The notes under the pieces: model-generated
What the model saw: the letters and a program-made list of their open reading frames with translations, nothing else
What the model was told of the DNA's origin: nothing
Databases searched by the model: none
In this document: one piece after another, positions 1-11,346 of the stretch
How positions within the stretch are numbered: the stretch's first letter is position 1
How the letters are laid out: each line of letters starts with the position of its first letter
Made by a program: the position numbers and the translations under genes
Assembly: GCA_964036155.1 (NCBI GenBank)
Contig: OZ038423.1
Location: 42,795,249 to 42,859,248, forward strand
Length of the DNA stretch: 64,000 nt
Origin: Diploscapter coronatus
Lineage: Eukaryota; Nematoda; Chromadorea; Rhabditida; Rhabditidae
Direction of reading: 5' to 3'

Positions 1-313
1 AAACTCATGACAAAAATAGACTCAAGTCGGAGGTTCGATTCAGATTCTGGAATTATTGTTATCAAATGGTTTTCAAAATCTAAATACAGCAACGTCCAAA
101 GTTTGGACAGAAGAAAACAATTTTAATATAAGAGCGAACTCGACTTTTCTTAAATCATCAGTATGAAATTTTGAAAAATTTCAGAAATATTGTTCATGAA
201 AAATTATCTTTACATTTTATTTTTTTAAAATTATTTTATTCCAAACTTGTGCTCGTTACTGTATCATTATTTCTGAGTTTTAATTAACAATTTTTAAAAT
301 TTTATTACTTTAC

Positions 314-829
314 CTGCACAACTTCCTCGTCGTATTTGCCCTTTTCGTTGGCGTATTCCACTGTGTAGGTCATTCCGTTGCAGCCTCGTTTCTTTACTCC
401 TATCTTAAATCTTACAATTCATAACTTTTCTTTTAAATTATGCATGATAAACAAATTTTAAATAAGTTAAATTTTTATGATTTAAAATTTAGAATTAATT
501 TTCTAAATAAAAAAATCTTGATTTGAAAGATAATTTCATAATTATAAATCAGAAGGATTTGGAAAAAATATATCTGCATCATTGCAGTAGTAAAGATAAG
601 ATTTGGTAGGAGGATTTCCTTTCCAAACTATTTTTTGCACAAACTACTACTTAGAATGTATTTTTGAATATAAATGTTGTACCTTAATTGCAATCATATC
701 AGGTTGTTGCTGCATGAGATTTCTGACCCTCTGCACGGCATTAGGCGTTAGTGTGATTGCTGCCCTCGCGCTGCGAATTTGAGTGGCAGCTCCTTTCACG
801 ATTTTCGCTGCTCCTGCTAATCGAGACAT
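314..829 (-). CDS. ISCA1: ISCA1-like iron-sulfur cluster assembly protein (5' part; 3' end outside window)
   Basis: A-type Fe-S carrier that in mitochondria helps assemble [4Fe-4S] clusters. Two exons are visible. Exon 683-829 begins MSRLAGAAKIVKGAATQI and contains AAITLTPNAVQRVRNLM, close to the ISCA1 start of the fold (AALTLTPSAV in human). Exon 314-403 encodes IGVKKRGCNGMTYTVEY, which carries the first of the three conserved cluster-binding cysteines (RGCNG). The CGCGE-type C-terminal cysteines are not in the window; bases 1-313 look intronic. The N terminus is short, basic and alanine-rich, as expected of a mitochondrial targeting peptide. A tttcag acceptor lies 16 bases before the chosen ATG, so this ATG is preferred over an upstream one reading into an intron. 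Family assignment is firm; the gene is incomplete only because of the window edge. Confidence 0.88.
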
Positions 830-2470
830 CGGGGAAAATCTGCTTCTGAAAGAAACTAATTTTTTAAAAATCACGAAATTTTTAGATAAATTTCGCGTTT
901 CGATAAATGCTCAAATTAATTGAACTTCTATTACAAAGATCAATTTAGTCATTGTCTCGTAACGTGAAATCTTGACAACTCTTTGAAATATCAAGCAGGC
1001 TTTCTGGACCTGTATTTTGAAATTTGTAGAGAACAAAAATTTTACATTTATTATCGAAATTCTTCAAAACGAATCGAGTAACGCATGTAAGGGTTTCTTA
1101 GCTTTGAACACAACTCAAGATGTACCAAATAATCTAAAGAAAGGAATTCAATTGGCAGGAGACTGACTAAGTAATTGTATTGAGTTCTTGCTGCAACATT
1201 TCCATTTCAGGTAAGATCATATTTGGATAAAAAACTAATAATCGAGAAAGTTCTTCAAAGAAAAAACAGTAAATCATCCAAGAGGAGTACACGTTTTGGG
1301 AGAATATAGGATCTGAATGGAAAAGTAAAAATCGACCGGAATAAAGTGGAATTTTGAGATGAAAACCGCACGGACAAAAAGTTGCAAAACAACAGATAAA
1401 TTAAGTGAGCTTTTGGAAAATCAATCAAATCTTGAATAAAGAAATAGAATATCTATTTTCTCCATGCTATTTCAGTAAAAAATAGAAGTAGCATCAGTTT
1501 AAGGAACACTAATTTTGAAAAATAAAGTGTCTGAGAAAATGTATAAAGTAAATGGATGAATTTTCTAAAGTCATTTTTAGAAGGAAAAATCGAAATAAAA
1601 TAGAATGACAAAGATATTTCCTGAAGACAAAAAGAGAAAATTGCAAGCAAAAAGGGAAAAAGAGCATTTATGGATAATGCTGAGAGCGACAATTTACAAA
1701 TCAAGTAAGGATGGAGAAATCACAAAACGATAGTGTTGAATCGTAAAAAAATACATTTTGCGAGCAAATTTGGAAAAGTAGCGGCATTCGAAATCGGATA
1801 GGGTTTGGTAGGGAAAATTCTATGAACAACGCGAGTAAACGAAATTAAATTTTCGACTTCGTTTCGGTTTCGGTTGGAATTTCCAAAATTCTTGATTTCG
1901 CGTGGCCTTGGCGATCATGTTGTTTATGCAAAGATGCAACTATTCAGGCTACTTTTCCAGAAGAATTTTTTGGCGATTCAGAAATAAATAATCAAGAACA
2001 GCTACCAAATACGATATTCTACACTTTATAAATAAGTGTCTAAAAATCTCTTGACCCAAGAAAGGTGACTGAATATCGTAAATCAAATCAGTTTTGCCAG
2101 AAGTATTTTTTACCGTTCTTCGAAATGAATTTACGATATTCTAGAAAAGATAAATTAATATTATTTATATGAAAAGAAAGGAATAATAAAGTGTACCACC
2201 AAATAACTTACCCAGTTGTATGTGAAATTTAGTGACGAAATGGAAGTGTGATTTTATGCGATTTTTTATGAAGACTTCGACACAAATTTCCTGTGAATGC
2301 ACGGTATGAAATCCTTCGTCTCTCACTATATAAAAAGATAGACCAGGGAGAACCGAACGAGACTATTTGTAGTCCAATTCTCATATGAAATGCAGTAGAT
2401 AAATTCTGTTTCAACTTTTAAAATTCCTATCGCAATTTCACTTCGTCCTTACTAACCTTTCTCCGTGCAT
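830..2470. other. Spacer between ISCA1 and OGA
   Basis: About 1.6 kb of AT-rich sequence between two genes on the minus strand. It must hold the ISCA1 promoter and the OGA 3' UTR. I see only short open frames and no splice-bounded coding exon. A run of TTTCGG/TTTCGA-like repeats lies near 1848-1885. Confidence 0.5.
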
Positions 2471-5400
2471 TCATTCAGTGACTTCAGTGGGCTCGCTGCT
2501 GGGCGCATCGCTCAGCGGCACAGTGAGTCGCAACCCGAACAGCTCGAATTTGCCGCAGTCAGATTTGTCGATTTGGCTGAAGCCGATTCGCTCGAAGAAC
2601 TGCATTCGCTCAACAAGATTCAGAGGAACTGCGATGAACATACCGGGAGAGCCTGAAATTTATAGAATTAAGAAGACTATTTTGAAAAAGAATAACCAGA
2701 AAAATATGTTTCTTAGGGTTTAAAATTTGAGTTGCGTTTCATTTTTATTCAGAATTTTTTCATTAAATGTTATCAAAAGCGATTTACAACAAAAAAAATA
2801 AGAACGATATCAAATGTTGAAAGAGAAAGTATTGCTTACCAGTCATAGTGAGAGTAACGGCGATGCAGTGGAGGATCCTCTTCATGGGCATCGAGTCGTA
2901 TGCATCCATTGAGAACCGCAGATCGACGTACGAGGGATAGTTGGTGAGGATGTTATCTGATACACGGGGGTACCAGTTGTCGATCTCGTCTTGGATTGTT
3001 TTTACCTGCAAACTCAACAATTCTCTACGTCTAAATAAAAAAAGAAAGGAGATTCCTCACATCTTCCTCCTGCAGCCCCATTCCAGCGTATTTCTGCTTC
3101 AGATTCGTCACGTATTCCTCGATGAAGTCGAAGAATTTCTGCCCACTCTGCTTTCCGGAGGCGAAACAGATTGCCTGGAGAAATCATGTCATAAAAATGA
3201 ATGTTGAAAGAAAGGCGAAATTTGCTGATTTTACCATCGAAGACAAAGAAAAACTTGAACTCAGTTTGAAAACCAGAAATCGTATTCATCCTCATTAGAA
3301 CGAGACGCAGCCACAAGAAAACGGTGTGCAAAATGAGTCTTTGTGGTCACATCTCGTTCTAATGAGGATTAATACCATTACAGGAATGCCTTCTACCGTA
3401 GATTTGGAAAAAAAATGATATTTTGTTTCGGACTCTTTATTGTGATGAAATTTTTAGATTCAAGCCTTTGCTTACGTTTTTGAAAGTAAAATTAAATTAA
3501 TAATATTGCATTTCGGGGGAAAATACCTTCTTCTCTTCCGGGGCAAACCCTTCTTCAGCAAGGAAAGTGTGTTCAAACTGCAGTTCGATGTAGAGATGCA
3601 TGTAGCGATCCTCGATCAGATACTGACGGAGACTTTGCAGCTCGGTATCCGAGACTTCGGAGGAACGGGACAATTCGCCAAGGAATTTCTGTAAGCGATA
3701 AATGAGTTCATTTGATTTTCAGTCACAATTCAGATATCAGTAATTTCTGCAACTTGAATAAATAGTATGCAAAGAGACGGTGCTTCGAAAAGTTAACAGT
3801 TTAATTGAGTTTTGCATCGAAAATGTGACTAAAGTTAGGTATTTCAAAGCTTCTTTGCACCTAAATAGGTCTCTATATATTTGTTCAAGTCGAGATATGG
3901 CTGAATATCTGAGTAAAGCGGGAATAAGTCCTTACGATGTCATCCCGACAGAACGGTCTCAGCTCGTAGGGAGTGACTGTGAGCGGCAAAAGGAGTTTGT
4001 TGTTGAGAAAGGCATTCACTTGATTGCCTTGGCACAGCATTCTGCAATTCACGAAATAGGACAAATGAAAAGAAAATGAGTTTCTACCTGATAGAATCAC
4101 CGACAAATCCACCTTGAAGAGACCAAGGTTCATCGTCAAAATCTGAGCTCCAGACATGGGGTTGTTCATCTGAAAAAAACATAGAAAAGATAAGAATATC
4201 GAGGTGGACTGAATTGAAAGTTCGTGCTAGAAAAAGTAAATTTAAAAATGCCAAATTGCAATAACGAAAATTTGTCTACCAGGACTGTCCTTGAGACCCC
4301 CGTTCTTGAGCCATTTTGCTATCGCGAACACAGTCGCGCAAATGCCATGCGCTTCCCAGACATAGGGAATCACCTCGGAAACCAAAGCCTCAAAGTTTAA
4401 AGATAGACATTGAAATCGAAATTCTCGCATACATACCTTATTAGGAGCGTTGGCGATGCGTTTGAACATGAGGAACACGTTTCGGACGATGTTTTCGAAT
4501 TCGTCGAAGTGACGCAGCCATTCGACTTGGGCTTTCTCGAGGTCGCTAAAATATCGGGTATCTTCACGAAGTACGAATTGTTCTCTTTTAAATTCTAAAA
4601 TTTAGAATTTTAAGCCTGAAAAGCAACACGTAGCTATTGATTATCGTGCAAATTTCAGATAGCAAGAAATTGTATTAGTCGAGAAAAATGTGATTAGCGT
4701 TTTTCCCCTGTTCTTCCGAACTATAATAATTTTTTCTTGGTAAAAATAATAATAATCAACTAAAATACGCTTACCCATCTCCGACGTGAATGCCAGCCAT
4801 GACAGCGCAATTCTCGTAGAGCCAAGTGAACTCTTCGTAGAACTGCAGAGCCTTCTCGCCGTGCTCGAAGGGCAGGTAGAACATGTCGATGAGCGTGCAC
4901 AAGGGGGCGTAATCCACCGGACTAAATTCGAAATAGTCCTCGAGCCTTCAAGGTTGTTGATAAAATTACGAATAACAAGTATTGCAAGGAAAAATATAAG
5001 AATAAAAATCGAATTTTTAGTACCGGTGGTAGCTGACTGTGGCTTTTTCCATAACACTTTGTACTTTTTTGTAAATTTAAAATTATCTCAACCAGGGCTG
5101 AGACAGAATTGGTATCTAAAAATCCGAAACCAGAAGGGCAGCTTTTCCTAGAATTTTTTTCGGGCCGGAAAAGAAATCGAAATTTATCTTCAAAAATATG
5201 TTAAACTCGAAACTCCGCCTCGATCCTGATGTCAACGCTAAACAAAGTTTGCCACAATTTCAAAAAGTGAATGTATTCGTACAAAAAGTTGAAAGAAAAC
5301 TCATAAATAATGAAATGTTCTGACATGACTTGTTCGGACTCGATGTCCTCGATGACGGGCTCGCTGACGACGTCTTCCTTCGAGTTGATCTCCATCGGCT

Positions 5401-8400
5401 CTGCGTAGTCCGCTGTCAGCGAATTCACTGCTTCGTTCATCTCCGTCATTTCTGGAACCACCACTGCCTGCAAAATGCAAAATAGCAATTTTGGCATTTG
5501 TTCGAAAAATTCTGATTATATCGAAGATGAGATTATCCCAATATATAGACTAATTAGAAAGTGAAAGAATCCTCTTCTACAAACATTATTCTCAATCAAA
5601 AACCGCCGAATTTTTCAAGAATGAAAACTCGCTCAGACCTGGATAATCTCCTCGAGTTGAATTTCCGTATCGCCGTTGCAGTCGGCATCGAGATCGTTCG
5701 AGACTGAAATTTTGGGAAACGTACTTTTCTCAACTTCAAATTGCATTTTTACCGGATCTTTGCCTGTCCAGAGCGAAATCGTCCGCGTCGATGGCCGCAT
5801 CTAGACGGGGCACTCTGCAAATGACGAAAAACTCAGAAAGTGATATTCAACATTTGCCAAATTGCGACTTTCTTCTCGACTTTTTAAGTTGAAGAAGTTA
5901 TTCTACAAAATTTCAAAGACTCGTTTCAACACAGAAAAGAATAATGATACGTCATCATTTTACTAAGATAATTATTTCCAAGGGGACTTTAGTAAAGAAA
6001 AAATCAAACAGAAAAACGTACGGCGGAATGCTAGGTCCACTAGCCTGTCCGAACTCCTCGTGCCACAACTTGGCTGCTGCGCTCAGCGACTGAAGTGGAT
6101 CATAGCGATTCGACAATTTGACCGCGTTCTCGATCGGCTCGGGATTCGACAGGGAAAACGACTGACTCGTTTGGGGGGCTGCAAATTCAAGAGTTCTTGA
6201 GTTTGGGAAAGAAAATTCTGGTGAAAAAGAAAAAGTATTGGGAACTTTTCGAGAAGTTGAAAAAGGAAAAAAAAAAAACTAACTGAATCCATCGATTTCA
6301 CTGGAGTTCCAGTCGCCGAGGGTCTGTATGGGCACGAAGTTCGTCTCGTACTTGCAATTCGGGTTCAGCAACAAGCCCGAGGTCACTTTGCGGATGGCGA
6401 CTGGGCGACCTGGAGGAAATTCGATAAAAATCTCGCCGATTTGTAGTTTTATATGAATTCAAAGTTGTCAGAAAAGAGTCGAAATGGGCACACTTGGAAC
6501 TTTTCGAATCGTGTTGGTAACCGTATGAAACGATAATGCGTCTTTTTGAAAGACGGTAGGAAGACGTACTCTTTTTCTTCCTCGAATATACATGCACACA
6601 CACTATCTTACTTCATACGAATAATCGTGGTGCAAAAAGTTTAAAGTTTGGAAACGAGTTAGAAATCTGAGGAATGTCATAAATACCATAAAATGGTCCG
6701 AGATAGACTCGCTTCGGGTCGTAGTCATTTGCATGGAGATTATCCCAGACCAGAGGATTTCTTCGGATCACTTTCGAGACTCGCTCCAAGTGCTCCACTG
6801 TCAGAATTCGAGACACTACGCGGGGGCCTGAAAATTCCAGAAGTTATAATATTTCGGGATAAAATCTCACCAGTCCACATGATCTGAATGTCCGGGTGGA
6901 GTTTCTCGCCGATCGTGTGCAGATATTCCGATTCATCCAGTTGAGGTACCGCGCGGGATTCGCAGTATTCTGGAAAAAAAACCGATATTTGATTATCTTG
7001 TTCAAAAGTAGAGTGCAAGCTGTCCCTCTGCAATTGGGTTGTGTGCCAAAAATTAGAGCCTAATTTTTTCTCATAAAAACCTGCAAGCAGTTTGAAGTTT
7101 GCGAAAATGTGTTTATTTTGGGATCCGAAAACCGCGGATTCTTTCGTTCAAAACCACTTTTTATTAAAGCTTTTTCTTACCAAAAGTATTAGCTATCCTA
7201 AATGCATCTTCCTGAGCAAAAATAATGGCGGAATATGATTCGCGTGAACCTGTTTGCGCTCTCTAGCTCAAAAGAATCGAGATTCAAGAATAATATTGCG
7301 ATTTTCCGATTTTGAAAATTTCGTCAGAATTCAAATTTGAAAATATTCTCCGTTTCCATTGAAATTTCCTGAATTGTTTTTGAAAAAAGTGGACTTACCA
7401 GTAGGACAGAAGAAGAACTGCACAGGCTTGAACGCCTTATAGATTTCATTTGTGACGGAGACCTGAGCCGTGGCGAACGAGGCGAAGTGTTGCTTGTCGA
7501 GCTTCTGCATGCTCGTTTCGATGTCGTCGAATAGCAGCGCGAATGCATTACAGCCTGCTTCGCGTACCTGAAACAGAAATTCAAGAATAAAGAAAATGAT
7601 GTTTTAAACAAAAGGCTTGGAAGAATATCTCAAATTGAAAAGTAGAAACATAAAATAGCGTCTGAGAAAACTACTTCCGAATAATCCAGGAGTTAAATAA
7701 GCTTCATTAAGTGATCGGAATAGCTCCCAATAAAATATCATACCTGTTCGAGTTTCTCTTTGATCTTCTTGATTTCCTTGGGTGAGCTATACATGATGTC
7801 TATCCCAGGCGACAGGGCGTAGACGAAATTCACGTTGTTTTTCGTCGCCACGGTGATGAGATCTTTCAGAATTTCTGTAATTTTGAAAGTCATTTTCTTC
7901 TAAAAAATTACTTTTTGAAGAGTTCATTTATTTCATCTAGTACTGATTTGAAATTTCACCAAGTCTGGAAGACAAATTGGTGTTAATAAACGAGTAAAAT
8001 AAGCGAACCTTCAGGAAAGATAAAATATTGAAAATTCCTAACCGATTTCCTCCTTAGTGTAGAGAATTCTCCATTCGGCCCTGTGCTTAATATCATCTTT
8101 CGGAGCGTACAAGTACGTGTTCATTCCCAGTTTGGAAAGTCTTTCGAACAAATGCTTGCGCTGTTCCGCTGTCCAGGGACGGCCGTAGAAGCCTAACAGG
8201 GTTTGTTTAAAACAATTTCGAAAATTTCTGAATTTACCTTCGACAACACCACAAATATAGTTCGAGGCGAAGGCATCACTGAAAATTAAATTTGATTCCT
8301 TCAAGAAGAACAAAAATGAAAAGTTTTTTTTTGTGCAAACTGAGATAATCAGAGGCAAAATGGTTACTTGAAAAGTTTATCTCTCAATAGTTTTTCGAAA

Positions 8401-8516
8401 ATTTTTAAACGTTTTGCTTTTTTATATTTATCAACACAATCCTAGGTAAAATACTGGATGATCTTTGAAAAAAAAATTTTAACAAAAAAGAAAAATACCC
8501 ACTCGATATTTTGCAT
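2471..8516 (-). CDS. OGA: Protein O-GlcNAcase (GH84), many exons
   Basis: Removes O-GlcNAc from serine and threonine of nuclear and cytoplasmic proteins. The GH84 catalytic domain reads in order through exons near 8238-8281 (ICGVVEG), 8043-8192 ([18 protein letters not shown], then [10 protein letters not shown]), 7743-7870 ([19 protein letters not shown]), 7399-7567 ([12 protein letters not shown], holding the catalytic Asp pair), 6870-6972, 6687-6830 ([18 protein letters not shown]) and 6300-6412 ([16 protein letters not shown]). Acidic linker exons follow near 5320-6180. The helical stalk domain starts near 4770-4950 ([18 protein letters not shown]). The C-terminal acetyltransferase-like region lies at 2471-3180 ([22 protein letters not shown]). 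The start chosen is [19 protein letters not shown]: the exon is open upstream, but that part has no homology. Exons in the stalk at 3530-4390 are less certain. This is a full-length animal OGA, with a shorter N terminus than the human enzyme. Confidence 0.9.
3282..3376. mobile_element. Palindromic MITE-like element inside an OGA intron
   Basis: Perfect 18-bp inverted arms, ATCCTCATTAGAACGAGA at 3288-3305 and its reverse complement at 3352-3369. They extend with one mismatch to GTATT/AATAC outside, and imperfectly inward (CAGCCACAAGA against TCTTTGTGG). Total length is about 95 bp. No transposase is present. I could not define a target-site duplication, so the superfamily is unknown. Confidence 0.6.
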
Positions 8517-8659
8517 GATGAGCAGAGCTGCTTTCTGGTAAGGGGAGTTCAATCGAATGACCGTCGAATTGTGGCAACCCGATAATCTGAAAAGAAAAAA
8601 CATGAAATCTTTAGAAAGTTCCAGAAAGAATACTCGTGACCGAAGAAAATAGCACATGA

Positions 8660-9290
8660 AAAAGTATCAAAGATGTTCCCGATATTTCGTAATTTTTTAC
8701 GTCATAGATTTTCGAAATTTCCTAAATATTTCTTTGAAGTAGCTTTAATCCACGTGAAAACCAGAAATATTTTCACGGGAAATAGAAGAAAACAACTTCA
8801 TGAAAGTTCACGGATGCGCATGAAAGCGAGACCGAAGAAAATAGCATGTGCTCGCTGAATTTACGCCAAAATAAATCAACTTCACGCCAACAAAAGATTG
8901 GCGCAAATGTGGAGATTGAGAAGTTCAAAAGAGCTACATAGAGAAAGAAACAGACCTAGGCTGACTTTCAGGCAGAACGGTAAATTATAGAAGGGTCCGC
9001 AAATACAAATGTTTCTATTGAAAATAAATGCATAATACTTCACATCCCTATAGACAGCTCTCTTATCCTCTGCCACGACGCCTTACCCTTTGGCTGCGTT
9101 AAAATGGAATAAGTGGGAAAAGTATGTGAGAGTTAGCTAAAAAGTTCAATCGCAGTGCATACTTTTTGCAGACGTTCCATTTTCGCGAAACATTGACAGT
9201 GTCAATTATACTCGAATATAATTAATTCGAATTTTCCCTGGCAGACTTCATTTTTTAGCAATTTTCTGAAAGTTATTCTTTAAGTGACTC
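8660..9290. other. Upstream region of OGA
   Basis: No coding exon with a family match is visible. A short repeated stretch, GACCGAAGAAAATAGCA, occurs at about 8638 and 8829, which suggests a small local duplication of about 190 bp. A donor-like AAAGG|GTAAGG on the minus strand near 9092 could end an OGA 5' UTR exon. Confidence 0.35.
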
Positions 9291-9329
9291 ATTTATGTTT
9301 GAGCTGCAAGGAGCGAGGCAATCCGTGTG

Positions 9330-9410
9330 ATGTTGACGCTCTACCTGAACTTGATGATCTTCATTCTCATCTACCTGGTGCTCTTCATCAAACAAATCAA
9401 ACTTTCTTGA
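9330..9410 (+). CDS. Candidate 26-residue single-helix membrane micropeptide
   Basis: The ATG at 9330 opens a frame reading MLTLYLNLMIFILIYLVLF, then IKQIKLS and a stop. It is almost entirely one hydrophobic helix with a short basic C-terminal tail. The frame is open upstream for nine more codons (AARSEAIRV) after an in-frame stop, so an upstream exon could add SEAIR. That would resemble the SEAR/NEAK start of arthropod sarcolamban peptides, short SERCA regulators. An AATAAA signal follows about 100 bases downstream, fitting a small independent transcript. The ORF is short enough to arise by chance, and helix-like composition alone is weak evidence. Function is inference only. Confidence 0.3.
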   Translation: MLTLYLNLMIFILIYLVLFIKQIKLS

Positions 9411-9519
9411 TAGGTCACATTTTTTATAGATTCCTTTTCTTCGATTTTATCATGCATTTTTTAAAAATGTTCATTTTCATGCGAATAATTCTGAGCATTT
9501 TCCTAAAAAATAAATGACG

Positions 9520-11346
9520 ATCTTTGAAAAGCAAAGTGGAAAGGAAACAAATTTTTGAAAATTCCATTATTTTTCCTCTTTTTGACTTTTTTTCAAAAAT
9601 TAATGAATTAATGAATTTCCCAAAAATCCTCGAAGTGAAAAACTTTTATTTTGTAAAGTGAGAGCACCAACCAGATTAATGGAGTGGGGATTTTGTGTGA
9701 GTGAAAAGAGGTAATTGAATTAGGGAAATCAAAGGTGAAGTCGAGAAAAAATGCGAGGAGCTTCTAATTTGGAATCGGCAATTGGAAATTGAAATTGCAT
9801 TTTTTTCTTCATTCTGCTTTTTCCAATGATGGTGGTAGATTTTATTTGACTCTTCTTCCATTTTTTACCTTTTTCATAGATGGTATTTTTGCCTCCATTT
9901 TCAGGGCTTAACATCTCGTACATGGAAATAGACATTGATTTCAGTGTCCGTATCTCGGATCAAATGACCGTGTTCGAAAAGTGTCCAAAATGCTAAGCCC
10001 TGTTCATTTTGTTACCACTTTTATTTTTCAGCATTTTTGTTTCATGTTATTTCATTTTTCTGCTTCTTATTCTCTACATTTTTTCTCTGCTTCTTCTTCC
10101 TTCTATCTTCTTTTTACTCTCTTTCTCTGCTTTTCTCTCTAATTTGCCTCGGGGTGCATTTTCTCCCATTTGCCATTCTCCTTCTCTTCCTTTCTCCCTA
10201 TTCTTCCTTTGACAGTTCACAATCCCTTCGCACAGCTCCTCTTTCTTCTTTTTTGCTTCTTCTGTTTTTTCCTTCCCATTTCCTTAACATTTCCAGCTGC
10301 GATCTATTTGCATAATTCCTTTGTAACAATTTCAAACCACATGCTTTTATTTTCACTGGAAAGATGTGGTGAAATTATCGAATTTTTGTAAATATTTTTA
10401 GATTTTGTTTTAAATTTTGATACTCATCATCGACTATTGCACTAAAAGGAATTTCATGTCAATTGTTCCTACATAATCTTTGCGTTTTTATTTATTTTCT
10501 CACGAATATCAGTCTCCTAAAACATGATAAAGCACCATTTCATACGATTATTCTTCCAAGAACTATCATTTTGAAATCTGGAAATAATTTCCTGAGAACG
10601 GATCATTCACATTCCTAACGATTTACTTTTCAAAAAGTTGGAGAAATTCAAAAATACTTTCTTCTCATGCGCACATTCCTTCCAACTTTCCATTCTTCTG
10701 ATATTCCTTCAGGCATTAACTTTCAGCTTCATAGTTGTTTTTGCTAGCTTCTAGACGAAGATCTTGATTTTAAATTGATATCTGATCTGATCGGATCTGG
10801 ATTGGCTTTGGATGAATGAATTGATGAGATCTGATAGAGCGAGGAGATGCCTTTTGAATAAATAGAATGGTGTCAAGAGGGCTCGCAGAGAGGAGAAAGC
10901 AGCTGGAGGGAAGATGAAAGAGGGAAGATAAGAGATAAAGATGAGGATATAATCGAATGACCAGCAAAACACTATTCGAGAGAAAACTCGCGCTTCAGGC
11001 TTTTTTTTTATTTGTTTGCTTGATTTTTCCAGGTTGTTTTTTGGTAACTTATGAATTTTTCGAATATTAATTGTACAAAAAGCCAAATGAAACGCTTGTG
11101 GAGGAGGCGGAGTCGAGAATAAGTACGCGGGACTTTGGCATTTCTTTTTTCTCTCCCTCAACACAACTACCCATCGACTATCGAATTGAGACCTCCCCTC
11201 CTGTCTGTGCGTTCCTGATTTATCAGCCTTCTCTCCACTCGTTCAATGCTGCTTCTCACTTTAGAGCTAGAACTACTCTCGTCAACACGCTCCTCCACGA
11301 ACATTTCATCAAACCGAATACATAGTAACAAAGTTTAGAAAATTAT
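9520..11346. other. Spacer with a pyrimidine-rich tract upstream of the MIEAP-like gene
   Basis: No convincing exon. Bases 10040-10290 of the plus strand are strongly C/T-rich with many TTCTTC and CTCTTT runs. This gives long apparent frames in all three plus-strand readings and is low-complexity DNA rather than coding. The last few hundred bases must hold the promoter of the gene starting at 11347. Confidence 0.5.

Noticed and set aside
3014..3331. 105-codon minus-strand frame extending the OGA exon
   Set aside because: It runs through an intron and the palindromic element; only the part matching the OGA C-terminal region is coding.
5090..5115. CAGGGCTGAGACAGAATT resembling the hAT MITE end at 37012
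   Set aside because: No inverted partner or target duplication nearby; at most a solo, decayed end.
10009..10391. Three overlapping hydrophobic plus-strand frames
   Set aside because: The C/T-rich tract reads as Phe/Leu/Ser in all frames; no start context, splice logic or family match.
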